Assembly: GCA_016699515.1 (NCBI GenBank)
Contig: CP064978.1
Coordinates: 372,001 to 436,000 of the forward strand
DNA from: Candidatus Peregrinibacteria bacterium
GTDB lineage: Bacteria; Patescibacteriota; Gracilibacteria; UM-FILTER-43-11
Direction: 5' to 3'
DNA: 64,000 nt
Part shown: piece by piece, positions 1-7,436 of the stretch
Layout of the letters: every line of letters starts with the position of its first letter
How positions within the stretch are numbered: position 1 is the first letter of the stretch
Translations under genes and position numbers: made by a program
The notes under the pieces: generated by a model
The model's input: only the letters and a program-made list of their open reading frames with translations
The model's database searches: none
Told to the model about the DNA's origin: nothing

Positions 1-177
1 ATATTCCAGCATTAAATTAAGACGAACCAGGTCCGTCTGCATTAATGCAATCAACTGTTGTTTTTGGTAATGACTAGGCGTGTGCGATACCGCATTTAAA
101 AATTCCCCCACCTTTCTTTCTTGAGGGTCGGTATAACTTGAGAAAAGCCAAAGGATGCGCTCGAAAATGTTGAACAA
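1..177 (-). CDS. Partial hypothetical protein, cut by window edge
   Basis: An open minus-strand frame runs off the left edge. It begins just after the rhodanese stop codon at 187-189 and in the same frame, with a possible TTG start at 175-177. No ATG is seen near the start. The visible part is helical, with a stretch rich in Gln, Leu and Met (QKQQLIALMQ). No family is recognised. It is probably translated together with the rhodanese upstream. The start is uncertain and only about 59 residues are visible. Confidence 0.45.
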   Translation of the reverse strand, partial: MFNIFERILWLFSSYTDPQERKVGEFLNAVSHTPSHYQKQQLIALMQTDLVRLNLMLEY

Positions 178-186
178 ATTATTTGA

Positions 187-498
187 TCAGTTGATTGATT
201 CCAAAGGAAGTCCTTCCTTTTTCCATTGCGCGACCCCTCCTTTTAAATTGAAGTGATCAATGTGATTTTTCTCTAGGATTTTACAGGCTAGGCTGCTGCG
301 CCCGCCGCTTTGGCAATAGGGGATCACCGTTTTTCCTTTCCAATGCGAAACGTTTTTTTCAAATTGATCTATCGGCACGTGGGTAGCACTCGGTATATGC
401 CCCGAATTCCATTCATCAGTCCATCGCACATCCACTAAAATAAAGTGATCTTTGCTACGCAATTTTTTAAAGAGTTCTTGGGTGGTTATGCTTTTCAT
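187..498 (-). CDS. Rhodanese-domain sulfurtransferase
   Basis: A 103-residue single-domain rhodanese, the usual length for GlpE/PspE-type proteins. The catalytic loop is YCQSGGRS at about residues 61-68, with the active Cys and the CxxxxR pattern that cradles a persulfide. The N-terminal LVDVRWTDEWNSGHIPSATH is the typical CH2A motif region. Such proteins carry sulfane sulfur in the cytoplasm. It is the first gene of a minus-strand unit continuing into the partial gene at the left edge, and is divergent from the azoreductase at 547. The physiological acceptor cannot be read from the sequence. Confidence 0.9.
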   Translation of the reverse strand: MKSITTQELFKKLRSKDHFILVDVRWTDEWNSGHIPSATHVPIDQFEKNVSHWKGKTVIPYCQSGGRSSLACKILEKNHIDHFNLKGGVAQWKKEGLPLESIN

Positions 499-546
499 GT
501 TAGTCTGGGTTGGCCTCTCTACCTATCATAAGTAACCCTTTGTCGC

Positions 547-1170
547 ATGTCCACCACTTTGTTAGTTCATTATTTGCCACGAGGAGAATACAGCAATACC
601 AAAAAATTAGTGGATGCGTTTAAGGCTTCCGCTGACGGTAAAACTGAAATCATCGAACATGATCTCATCGCTCATCCTCCCGAAATGTTTTTGCGTGATA
701 ACTTGATGGCCTATGTGATGCGCAATATGGCCGGCCAAAACAAGCCCGAATACGACCAGTGCCTTAAGAATATTGACGCCAACGTGGCTGAAATTAAGCG
801 CGCTAGTCATTTAGTCATTGCGTTTCCCATGTACAACTTTTCGGTTCCTGCTGTAGTAAAAGCCTGGATGGACACGGTCATCATTGCCGGTGAAACCTTT
901 TCGATGGACCCAATCACACATCAGTTTACCCCACTTTTAAGCGGGCACGCCTTGATTCTTAGCACCGCCGGCGGCCTTGGTTATGTTGACGGGCCCATGC
1001 AGGCCATGGACCATGGTCGTACGCTGGTTAGTCATGCAATGGGTTTTATTGGCTATAAAAGTGTTCGCGTTGAAGTAGATGGTGCTAATGCCATGGCTAA
1101 AGATGATTACGATCAAGCGCTGAACGGGGCGAAACAAAGAATAAATACGGTTGTCGATAGCTGGTATTGA
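547..1170 (+). CDS. FMN-dependent NADH:quinone reductase / azoreductase family
   Basis: A 207-residue flavodoxin-fold protein of the AzoR/AcpD (Flavodoxin_2) family, close to the usual length of about 200. The N-terminal strand (LLVHYLPRGEYSNTKKL) is followed by the FMN phosphate loop. MYNFSVPAVVKAWMDTVI at about residues 97-114 is the family signature, and STAGGLGY at about 138-145 is the second flavin-contact loop. These enzymes reduce quinones and azo compounds by two-electron transfer from NADH. The gene converges with the MarR regulator only 4 bp downstream, a common pairing for quinone or electrophile stress control. Confidence 0.88.
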   Translation: MSTTLLVHYLPRGEYSNTKKLVDAFKASADGKTEIIEHDLIAHPPEMFLRDNLMAYVMRNMAGQNKPEYDQCLKNIDANVAEIKRASHLVIAFPMYNFSVPAVVKAWMDTVIIAGETFSMDPITHQFTPLLSGHALILSTAGGLGYVDGPMQAMDHGRTLVSHAMGFIGYKSVRVEVDGANAMAKDDYDQALNGAKQRINTVVDSWY

Positions 1171-1174
1171 TTGG

Positions 1175-1603
1175 CTATTTCACCATACCTCCTCGTTCGA
1201 TCAGCCATTTAGAAAGATCGTCAATATTTTTCAACCTGTTTGAAGGGAAAATTTCTTCGAAAAAGGACTCAGTTTTTTCGAGCGTCTCTTTCAAATTTCG
1301 TTCTCCACTGGGGGTAATGGTGACGTAGCTCACTCGAGCATCCCTGGCAGCGGCTTCTTTTTGAATGAGACCTATTTTTTCCATCGGTGCTAAAATTCTG
1401 GTGATTCCCGAAGCGGTGAAACCCATTTTTTCCGCTAAATCGATCCGGCGGATTTTCTTATCCGACATTTGATTTAAATGAAACAGAACCACGAATTCGT
1501 TAAAACCGATTCCATCCAAGCCCCCATTAAAGCGCCGACTGCTTTCGGTGAGTATTTTTGATAAGTTGATAAAAACTTTCAATGAACTGTTGCTGGTCTT
1601 CAT
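1175..1603 (-). CDS. MarR-family transcriptional regulator
   Basis: A 142-residue winged-helix protein of MarR length. The DNA-recognition segment reads DLAEKMGFTASGITRILAPMEKIGLI (about residues 57-82), followed by the wing with RDARVSYVTITPSGE. The N- and C-terminal helices would form the dimer interface. It converges with the azoreductase, so it may control that gene or itself. An AT-rich palindrome upstream of its start (1626-1646) is a plausible operator. The ligand is unknown. Confidence 0.85.
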   Translation of the reverse strand: MKTSNSSLKVFINLSKILTESSRRFNGGLDGIGFNEFVVLFHLNQMSDKKIRRIDLAEKMGFTASGITRILAPMEKIGLIQKEAAARDARVSYVTITPSGERNLKETLEKTESFFEEIFPSNRLKNIDDLSKWLIERGGMVK

Positions 1604-1625
1604 ATTCTTTTAGTTAATATGTACT

Positions 1626-1646
1626 TTATATATCAAGTATATATAA
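1626..1646. promoter_or_regulatory. Possible MarR operator palindrome
   Basis: A 21-bp near-perfect palindrome (TTATATA, centre TCAAGTA, TATATAA) lies 20-45 bp upstream of the MarR start codon, where an autoregulatory operator is expected. MarR proteins usually bind AT-rich inverted repeats of about this size. The assignment is by position and symmetry only. Confidence 0.4.
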
Positions 1647-1681
1647 AATAAAATGAATGTCAATCTTCATTTAGATCCTTT

Positions 1682-3055
1682 TTAATAGCCACATTTTTTA
1701 AACAGAGCTTTTGTTTGAATAACTGCTTCTGCATGATTCACCATGCCCGGAACGTATCCGTTTGGGGGCACTGCGTTCAGCCCGTAGAGTGCCTCAATTT
1801 CCTTTGTATTTAATGATCGAAGTTCTGGAACCCACCTTTTAACGTATTCAGCCTTTGGATCAAAGCGTTTTTGCTGAAGGAGGGGATTGAAAATGCGAAA
1901 GTATGGCTGGGCATCGCAGCCGGTGCTTGCGGCCCATTGCCAATTTCCATTATTAACGCACGGATCGTAATCGATTAATTTTTGCGCGAAATATTTTTCT
2001 CCCCATTGCCAATTGATTTGGAGGTCTTTTACTAAAAAACTGGCGGTGATCATGCGAGCGCGATTGTGCATTGCGCCTGTTTGGTTTAGTTCACGCATGC
2101 CGGCATCTATAATCGGAAAGCCGGTTTTACCTTCACACCATTTTTGGAACCACTCTTCGTTTGCATTCCATTTAATATGCTGATATTTCTCTTTGAATTC
2201 CCTGCCGAACACATGTGGAAAATGAAAGGCGATGTGGGTAAGAAAATCACGCCAGAACAACTCGGTGAACAATTGACTTTCGGGGCCAAGTTGCTGCAAC
2301 ACCGCATAATAAACCTCGCGTATCGAAACGGTTCCAAACTTGTGGTGGGGCGATAATAGGCTTGTTCCTCTTTCGGCTAAGTTATTTCTTGTTTTTGCAT
2401 AATCCCTTAGCTCGCCCAATCGATCTATTCTTTTTTTTGCCTCCCGGCTTCCCCCGTGCTGATGAATATTTGAGTGGTTGCTAATGTGTTTCTTTAGGCG
2501 ATCGATCGATTCTTTTTCGCTGATTTGGTTCAAATAATTTTTGTGGGCGTTTTTTTTAGGTTCGCGAATGCTTATTTTGCTGGCCCGTTTAAAAAATGGA
2601 GTGAATACGGTGTAGGGTTCACCATTGGGTTTGCGCACCTGTTCAGGTTCGGTGAGTAAGGCATCGCTTTCCTGAAAAAATGCGATGTTGTACTGTTTGC
2701 AGAGTGATTCAATTGCTTGGTCCCGTTTTTGTGCGAAGGGCGTGTAATCCCGGTTGGTGTATAAGGCTTGTATTGTTCCGGTTTTAAACAAGGTTTCCAA
2801 CACGGCGTTGGTTTCACCTTCCAACACTTCCAAATGTGAGCCAACCTTATTAAGCTGCTCATTCAAATCGATCAAACTCTCTATCATAAACTGTACGGCG
2901 TTGTCGCTTCGATAGGGGTTATTTTTGAGTTGAACGGGATTCAAAATAAAACAGGGGATTACTTTTTCCGAATTTTCCAATGCTCTTAACAAGCCCGAGT
3001 TATCGGTTAAGCGAAGATCCCGATGGAAAAGGAAAAGTGCAATTTTATTTTTCAT
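1682..3055 (-). CDS. phrB: Deoxyribodipyrimidine photolyase
   Basis: A 457-residue class I CPD photolyase, full length for the family. The N-terminal photolyase domain starts with FLFHRDLRLTDNSGL. The FAD-binding C-terminal half carries ELFWRDFLTHIAFHFP, the substrate-site segment with MHNRARMI, and the signature region NNGNWQWAASTGCDAQPYF (about residues 363-381) with the FAD-contacting Asn and the Trp electron-transfer chain. It repairs cyclobutane pyrimidine dimers using light. It is a monocistronic minus-strand gene divergent from the DUF817 gene. No frame problem is seen. Confidence 0.96.
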   Translation of the reverse strand: MKNKIALFLFHRDLRLTDNSGLLRALENSEKVIPCFILNPVQLKNNPYRSDNAVQFMIESLIDLNEQLNKVGSHLEVLEGETNAVLETLFKTGTIQALYTNRDYTPFAQKRDQAIESLCKQYNIAFFQESDALLTEPEQVRKPNGEPYTVFTPFFKRASKISIREPKKNAHKNYLNQISEKESIDRLKKHISNHSNIHQHGGSREAKKRIDRLGELRDYAKTRNNLAERGTSLLSPHHKFGTVSIREVYYAVLQQLGPESQLFTELFWRDFLTHIAFHFPHVFGREFKEKYQHIKWNANEEWFQKWCEGKTGFPIIDAGMRELNQTGAMHNRARMITASFLVKDLQINWQWGEKYFAQKLIDYDPCVNNGNWQWAASTGCDAQPYFRIFNPLLQQKRFDPKAEYVKRWVPELRSLNTKEIEALYGLNAVPPNGYVPGMVNHAEAVIQTKALFKKCGY

Positions 3056-3120
3056 GACATTTTAATTTCATAGTAATTCTATCATACTGTAATCATTTGC
3101 TCGTTGTATTGTTATGAGAT

Positions 3121-3902
3121 ATGTTCTTTATGATGAGAAGTTTTATTGTTGAGCTATTGGCTTTTACCCTTAAAGAGGCGCGTGCATGCGTTTTTGCCGG
3201 TTCTTTTTTCGTGATTCTTTTTCTATCTCATGTTTTACCGCTTTATGGCTTGCCCAGATATGATTTTTTGTTTTTGGCGGCGGTGGTCATTCAATGCATT
3301 TTAATTGTCTTCAAGCTTGAAACCAAAGAGGAACTGAAAATGATTTTTTTATTTCATTTGATCGGACTTTGCTTGGAAATTTTTAAAACCCATCCAGCTA
3401 TTGGCTCGTGGTCTTATCCTGAATTTGGCTATTTAAAATTATGGGGAGTTCCACTTTATAGTGGCTTTATGTATGCAGCGGTGGGTAGCTATATTGCACA
3501 AGCTTGGAAACTTTTTAAACTGAACCTTGTTCATGCACCATCTTACTTTTATTCCATGCTGCTCAGTTTATTGATTTATCTGAATTTTTTACCCATCATT
3601 TTATTCCGGACATTCGCTCTATTTTGATGGTGCTCGTCATTTTTATTTTCAGAAAAACGACCGTAGAATTCACTGTCATTCGCAAGGTCCGTTCCATGCC
3701 TTTGGTACTTTCTTTCTTTTTAATCGCATTTTTCATTTGGATAGCCGAAAATATTTCCACATTTTTAGGTGCCTGGAAATACCCCGATCAACTAGTCACT
3801 TGGTCAACGGTTTCGTTTCATAAAGTGGGTTCTTGGTCACTCCTTGTGATCATCAGTTTTGTGCTGATTGCTTATTTGAAGCAGCGTTCCGATCGGCCTT
3901 GA
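3121..3902 (+). CDS. DUF817 integral membrane protein (frameshifted)
   Basis: Two open frames together make one DUF817 (YoaT-like) protein of about 260 residues. Frame 1 carries the N-terminal part, including KTHPAIGSWSYPE and about five membrane helices. Frame 2 resumes with NFFTHHFIPDIR and ends with ISTFLGAWKYPDQ and two more helices. The switch sits at the T-run near 3585-3592, where one extra T restores the frame. This looks like a sequencing error, not decay. Function of the family is unknown. The start could be at 3121, 3130 or 3133. Confidence 0.75.
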
Positions 3903-3918
3903 TACGGCTTGACCTACC

Positions 3919-4212
3919 TTAAATTAAAGTGAGGACGATGTGAACTGTATCACCCACTTTTAGACCTTCATTTTTTCTGACAGCCGCTTTTATCGGTAAA
4001 AGATACGTTCCCTTTTTTTCGGGGAAAATACTGGTTTTCCATTTTGTTGCGCCTATTTGTACTTGTACTTTTACGGAACCAAAGCCTAGCCTGGGCCCTT
4101 CGTTAAACTGCTTGATTTCATCCGAAAGCTTTTTATCGATGGTAATAAAATGCCATGCCGCTTTGCCGGACCAAAGCCAAATTTCTGCTTTGAATGAAAA
4201 GGTTGGGTCCAT
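3919..4212 (-). CDS. DUF1905 domain protein
   Basis: A 97-residue protein matching DUF1905, a small beta-barrel-like domain. It shows FSFKAEIWLWSGKAAWHFI at the N-terminus, the GSVKVQVQIGATKWKTSIFP core, and the closing segment AAVRKNEGLKVGDTVHIVLTL. The biochemical role of the family is not known. It lies 2 bp from the Smr-domain gene on the same strand and is probably co-transcribed with it. It converges with the DUF817 gene. Confidence 0.8.
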   Translation of the reverse strand: MDPTFSFKAEIWLWSGKAAWHFITIDKKLSDEIKQFNEGPRLGFGSVKVQVQIGATKWKTSIFPEKKGTYLLPIKAAVRKNEGLKVGDTVHIVLTLI

Positions 4213-4214
4213 AG

Positions 4215-4469
4215 TTAAAATTTAAAATGTACAAAAAATCGCCCATGATTGTCTGAATCTACTTCTAATCGGTGATAAAGATTGCGAATGTGCTTTTGAT
4301 CCAAAAATCGCTTTACCGTTTTTCTTAAAGCACCACTTCCTTTTCCGGGAATGATTTCGACCAGTCGAATTTTTTTTTCGACTGCCTCTTGGATGATGCG
4401 ATTCAGCTCCGCATCAATTTTATAACCTTTGTTGTAAATATCATGAAGATCGAGCTTTAATTTCGCCAT
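4215..4469 (-). CDS. Smr-domain protein
   Basis: An 84-residue stand-alone Smr domain, the C-terminal endonuclease domain of MutS2. LDLHDIYNKG at the N-terminus is the LDLHG-type motif. EIIPGKGSGALRKTVKRFL is the conserved HGKGxG-like loop, although its usual His is replaced by Pro. I chose the ATG at 4467-4469 because the upstream 45 residues of the open frame do not resemble the family and overlap the DUF4389 gene. Stand-alone Smr domains are usually nicking nucleases or nucleic-acid binders. The altered loop makes activity uncertain. Confidence 0.78.
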   Translation of the reverse strand: MAKLKLDLHDIYNKGYKIDAELNRIIQEAVEKKIRLVEIIPGKGSGALRKTVKRFLDQKHIRNLYHRLEVDSDNHGRFFVHFKF

Positions 4470-4474
4470 AAATG

Positions 4475-4768
4475 CTATTTGGAAGTGCCCTTTCCGAAGG
4501 TGGAAATATTTTTGCTGAGCGGGCGAAATGGAAACGGTCTTTCGTTGCTTACAAAGGTCATGTAGCGCGAAAAACAATATAGTTGGGTATTCCAAATTTC
4601 GCAAAATTCCGCCATGTCCTTATTTCGTTTTCCAGTACTGAGTGTGACAAAAAAATGAACGATCGTTATTGCCATTACCACTATTTTCCAGGCGCTTAGA
4701 ATGACTCCTGAAATGATGCCCACCATTATTCTCATGAGTGCTTCAGCACCTTCCATTTTTTGATTCAT
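4475..4768 (-). CDS. DUF4389 membrane protein
   Basis: About 98 residues, with one long N-terminal membrane segment (IMVGIISGVILSAWKIVVMAIT) running into FVTLSTGKRN and the conserved FCEIWNTQLYCFSRYMTFVSNERPFPF-type region of DUF4389 proteins. Start taken as the ATG at 4766-4768, as the upstream residues are not family-like. Family function is unknown. It is 5 bp upstream of the Smr gene on the same strand, so DUF4389, Smr and DUF1905 form a likely operon. Confidence 0.7.
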   Translation of the reverse strand: MNQKMEGAEALMRIMVGIISGVILSAWKIVVMAITIVHFFVTLSTGKRNKDMAEFCEIWNTQLYCFSRYMTFVSNERPFPFRPLSKNISTFGKGTSK

Positions 4769-4864
4769 GATGTTTGGGTTATGGATGGATCGATTGTACC
4801 ATAGAATCAAAAAAGCCCCTCGGTATTTAGTACGAAAGGCTTTCGATAGTTCGATTGTTTTTTG

Positions 4865-5577
4865 TTACTTCTTCTTTGCTGCTGGCTTCTTCTTTGAAGT
4901 CTCTTTTTTTGCACTCACTTTTTTTGTGGCAACTTTTTTGGCAGGAGATTTAGCTTTTGCTTTTGGCTCATCCGCCTGTGGCACTGGCGCTTCTTCTTCC
5001 ATTTGAACCGCTTCTAATTCGTTTTGGCCAACCGTGTACACCTTCTTTTGCCTAAGCTGATCAAGCATTCTCATGATTTTGTCTAATTTGCGGTTTAAAT
5101 CGGCAAATGCCTCTTTGTTTTCATTTGGCTTTGGTGCAGACGTGCCTTTGTTGTCGTAGCCACCCCCTTTGCTTTCATTAAAACAATCACTGCATAGCAC
5201 GGGCTTATCGCCGTTGGGACGGAAAGGGACCTCGCACGTTTCGTCGCATTCATCGCATGTGGCTTTGAACATTTTTCGCTCTTCAAACGCCGGGCGGCTA
5301 AACTCTTTTTCCCGAAGTTTCGATTGCCTCCTCTTTCAAATCGATCTGAGCGATTGTATCCATCATCTCCATCATTTTTCTTAAAGCATCGGTTGCAAAG
5401 GACCGTTTTTCCAAAGGAAGGCTTGAAAGGCACTTCGCACTTATTTCCACAATCCGAGCAGGTAGCCGGATACATATTGCCGGCTGGACCCCGTCCTCCT
5501 GGTTTTCCAAAGTTCCTATTTCCCCCACTTCCGTTTGGGCGACGATTGCCACCTCGGTTGTTTTCAAAGCTGCGCAT
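4865..5577 (-). CDS. Double CxxC zinc-binding protein with lysine-rich tail (frameshifted)
   Basis: Two frames join to one protein of about 237 residues. The N-terminus is Gly/Asn/Arg-rich, followed by a first zinc-binding unit (ATCSDCGNKCEVPFKP ... VLCNRCF). After a frame switch near 5300-5306 comes a second copy (ATCDECDETCEVPFRP ... VLCSDCF). A short coiled-coil region and a C-terminal Lys/Ala/Ser tail resembling histone H1 follow. The CxxC pairs suggest a treble-clef or ribbon zinc site. CxxC ribbon proteins of this type are common in CPR genomes without assigned function. The basic tail suggests nucleic-acid binding. One added A in the A-run restores the frame. Confidence 0.65.
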
Positions 5578-5684
5578 AAATTATTTCCGTTTAGTAAATA
5601 GAACCTAAATCTATAGACACTTCCCATAAAAGGCAAGGTGCATATTTAAACCTAATGGAAATCATTTTTATGGTTCGCAGTTTG

Positions 5685-6062
5685 CTACGCTGTAAAAAAA
5701 GCCAGATAGGTCAACAAAAGACTGATGATCACTAAAACTCCTCCCCAGCGTTTAGTATTTTTATACATGCCTTTAAAGGATTTTAGGCTTTCAGGGTAGG
5801 CGATGAATAAGAACCCTTTTACAGCCGATGCCCAACCCAATAGTGTAATGAGAACGGTCCAGTCCTTTACCCAAACATTGTGGACATGAATGACGATCAT
5901 GCCGATTAACAGCGTAAAAAAACCGGTCACAAAAGTAAGTGCGGGGGATTTAACGAATTCATCGATCATTTTGTTGAATTGGATTGAACCGCGAATGGCG
6001 GCGATTCCGGTTCCTAGCATCAACAGGGCGAAGATTTGGGCAATAAAAATAGAAAGGTTCAT
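5685..6062 (-). CDS. Small integral membrane protein, four helices
   Basis: 125 residues with four predicted membrane helices: IFIAQIFALLMLGTGIAAIRG, ALTFVTGFFTLLIGMIVIHV, TVLITLLGWASAVKGFLFIAY and WGGVLVIISLLLTYLAFFTA. No catalytic motif is visible. I do not recognise the family with confidence. It is in line with, but 60-100 bp from, neighbouring minus-strand genes. Confidence 0.6.
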   Translation of the reverse strand: MNLSIFIAQIFALLMLGTGIAAIRGSIQFNKMIDEFVKSPALTFVTGFFTLLIGMIVIHVHNVWVKDWTVLITLLGWASAVKGFLFIAYPESLKSFKGMYKNTKRWGGVLVIISLLLTYLAFFTA

Positions 6063-6126
6063 TGGGTTTGTTTTTATTTGATATTAGTACAATCGTATCA
6101 GAAGAATACCGGCTGCGATAGGGATT

Positions 6127-6707
6127 TTATTGCATGAACCATCTTTGGATGAGCGGCTCGTGCCATTTATAAATGATATTGACTATCGGATCGACGCTGG
6201 GGCCATGAACCAATGCTCCGCCCAGCGCCCCTGCGAATGTGATGGCTATCAACCCAAGTATCGATAAAATTATCACTCCAGCACGTGAAAAAATGATCTT
6301 CTGCGCTGCGTTGATCAGTGCAATGCCCGCATGAATTGTTTTTTCTTTTCAGCCCACTGACCAAGGCGATTGATTGGTGCGTTGGCATTACGATTGGCTT
6401 GCTTGATCCATTCAATTGCGTAGGCAGCGGTCAAGACTCAAAAAATAGCCACCGAAGTGGAAGCCCATAGCGAGTGCATCTCGACCACTCCATTTAGCAT
6501 GGGATCAGATGAAAACATATGTTCGATGCTCTCGCCGCTCATTAAAGTTGGCCAAGCGCTGAGTGTTCCCGAAAGCAGTAAAAATAGTTTGATGAAAAAA
6601 ACAGTGGTGTTGTTCCGAACTTTTTTTGAAGGAATAAGCTCTAGCAAGGCGTATAGGCTAAATAAGGCAATGGGGAAGTGCACAAAGAGAGGATGGAGAT
6701 TGTTCAT
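6127..6707 (-). CDS. DUF2231 membrane protein (interrupted)
   Basis: The N-terminal 89 residues (NNLHPLFVHFPIALFSLYALLE, with the HPxxVHFPIA motif) identify DUF2231. The frame meets an in-frame TGA at about 6424-6426 and continues sensibly after it (VLTAAYAIEWIKQANRNANA). It then shifts at the T-run 6339-6344 into a frame ending IIYKWHEPLIQRWFMQ at 6127. The reconstructed protein of about 193 residues has four helices. The double disruption could be sequence error or real decay. The family is thought to sit in the inner membrane; its role is unknown. Confidence 0.6.
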
Positions 6708-6724
6708 AGGATTGAGTTATTTTT

Positions 6725-6744
6725 TTGGCTCGGGAGGAAGGATT
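6725..6744. repeat. Direct repeat of the tRNA-Gln 3' end
   Basis: These 20 bp are identical to 6848-6867, which cover the last bases of tRNA-Gln (minus strand) including the encoded CCA. Duplicated tRNA 3' ends are typical of site-specific integration scars. Here only about 100 bp separate the copies, so any element is gone, or the duplication arose another way. Confidence 0.5.
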
Positions 6745-6848
6745 TACATTCGTCACCCGTCCAAGGCGGGTTCCTCAGCACAGGCTTCTCATCCTTCTCT
6801 ACCTCGCAACACTCAATTGCTATCCACCTTTGGCAAATAACAATTGAT

Positions 6849-6923
6849 TGGCTCGGGAGGAAGGATTCGAACCTTCGAATGACGGATTCAGAGTCCGTGG
6901 CCTTACCACTTGGCGACTCCCGA
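6849..6923 (-). tRNA. tRNA-Gln (CUG)
   Basis: 75 nt on the minus strand, with a 7-bp acceptor stem (TCGGGAG/CTCCCGA), D arm GCCAAGTGGTAAGGC, anticodon stem ACGGA/TCCGT with loop CTCTGAA (anticodon CTG), T arm GGTTCGAATCC, discriminator G and encoded CCA. The Gln-type identity agrees with the discriminator and D arm. A TATAAT at 6978-6983 on the minus strand is a plausible promoter. Confidence 0.93.
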
Positions 6924-7088
6924 ACGGGTTTTGGGGTGGTTGATGACCTTGCACCTTTGCTGAAGATGTACAGGCACATTATATCACGAAGACTTTTTAT
7001 CTTCTAAGTCTCTTGCGGTTTGCAATCGGCATTCGTTTAAAGATCCACGAGCAGCATTCGGGCCGTGGTCTTTTGGGCTAAATTTAAA

Positions 7089-7163
7089 TGGCTCCTCGGA
7101 CTGGATTCGAACCAGTGACCTACCGGTTAACAGCCGGTTGCTCTACCGCTGAGCTACCAAGGA
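7089..7163 (-). tRNA. tRNA-Asn (GUU)
   Basis: 75 nt on the minus strand, with acceptor TCCTTGG/CCGAGGA (one G-U pair), D arm GCTCAGCGGTAGAGC, anticodon stem ACCGG/CCGGT with loop CTGTTAA (anticodon GTT), T arm with GGTTCGAATCC, discriminator G and encoded CCA. It lies about 165 bp upstream of tRNA-Gln on the same strand; the two could share a transcript. Confidence 0.93.
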
Positions 7164-7186
7164 ACGTGATTTAAAATTGCAGAAAC

Positions 7187-7215
7187 AATTTATCGGAGTG
7201 ATGTGGATTTTGCAA
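7187..7215 (-). promoter_or_regulatory. Predicted promoter of the tRNA-Asn gene
   Basis: On the minus strand, TTGCAA (7210-7215) and TAAATT (7187-7192) are separated by 17 bp and sit about 24 bp upstream of the tRNA 5' end, as expected for a sigma-70-type promoter. Confidence 0.5.
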
Positions 7216-7258
7216 GTTTTTTTTCAAACTTTTTTTCTCTGTGTGTTAAAATGATTTC

Positions 7259-7429
7259 ATGAGTAAAAAATCACTTATTTGGCTCGGAATTTTTATCGGG
7301 TCCACCGCGGGCGCTTACGCTCCCGCCCTGTGGGGTGGGTCACTCCTGAGTGGATCGTCTATTCTGTTCAGCACTTTAGGAGCTTTTGTTGGAATTTGGG
7401 CGGGTTATCGCTTGGGTGGGGATGAATAA
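7259..7429 (+). CDS. Small glycine-rich membrane protein
   Basis: A 56-residue open frame with ATG at 7259 and TAA at 7427. It starts MSKKSLIWLGIFIGSTAGAYAP and ends LGAFVGIWAGYRLGGDE. Two hydrophobic helices with GxxxG-like spacing flank a Ser/Gly loop. Small glycine-zipper proteins of this form are common inner-membrane peptides. No family is assigned. It ends 8 bp from the convergent typA stop. Confidence 0.6.
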   Translation: MSKKSLIWLGIFIGSTAGAYAPALWGGSLLSGSSILFSTLGAFVGIWAGYRLGGDE

Positions 7430-7436
7430 ATTACCT

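Noticed and set aside
607..1137. Minus-strand ORFs inside the azoreductase
   Set aside because: They are antisense shadows of a clear family member with no motif of their own.
6457..7007. Plus-strand ORFs over DUF2231 and the tRNAs
   Set aside because: They overlap RNA genes and the antisense of a conserved protein.
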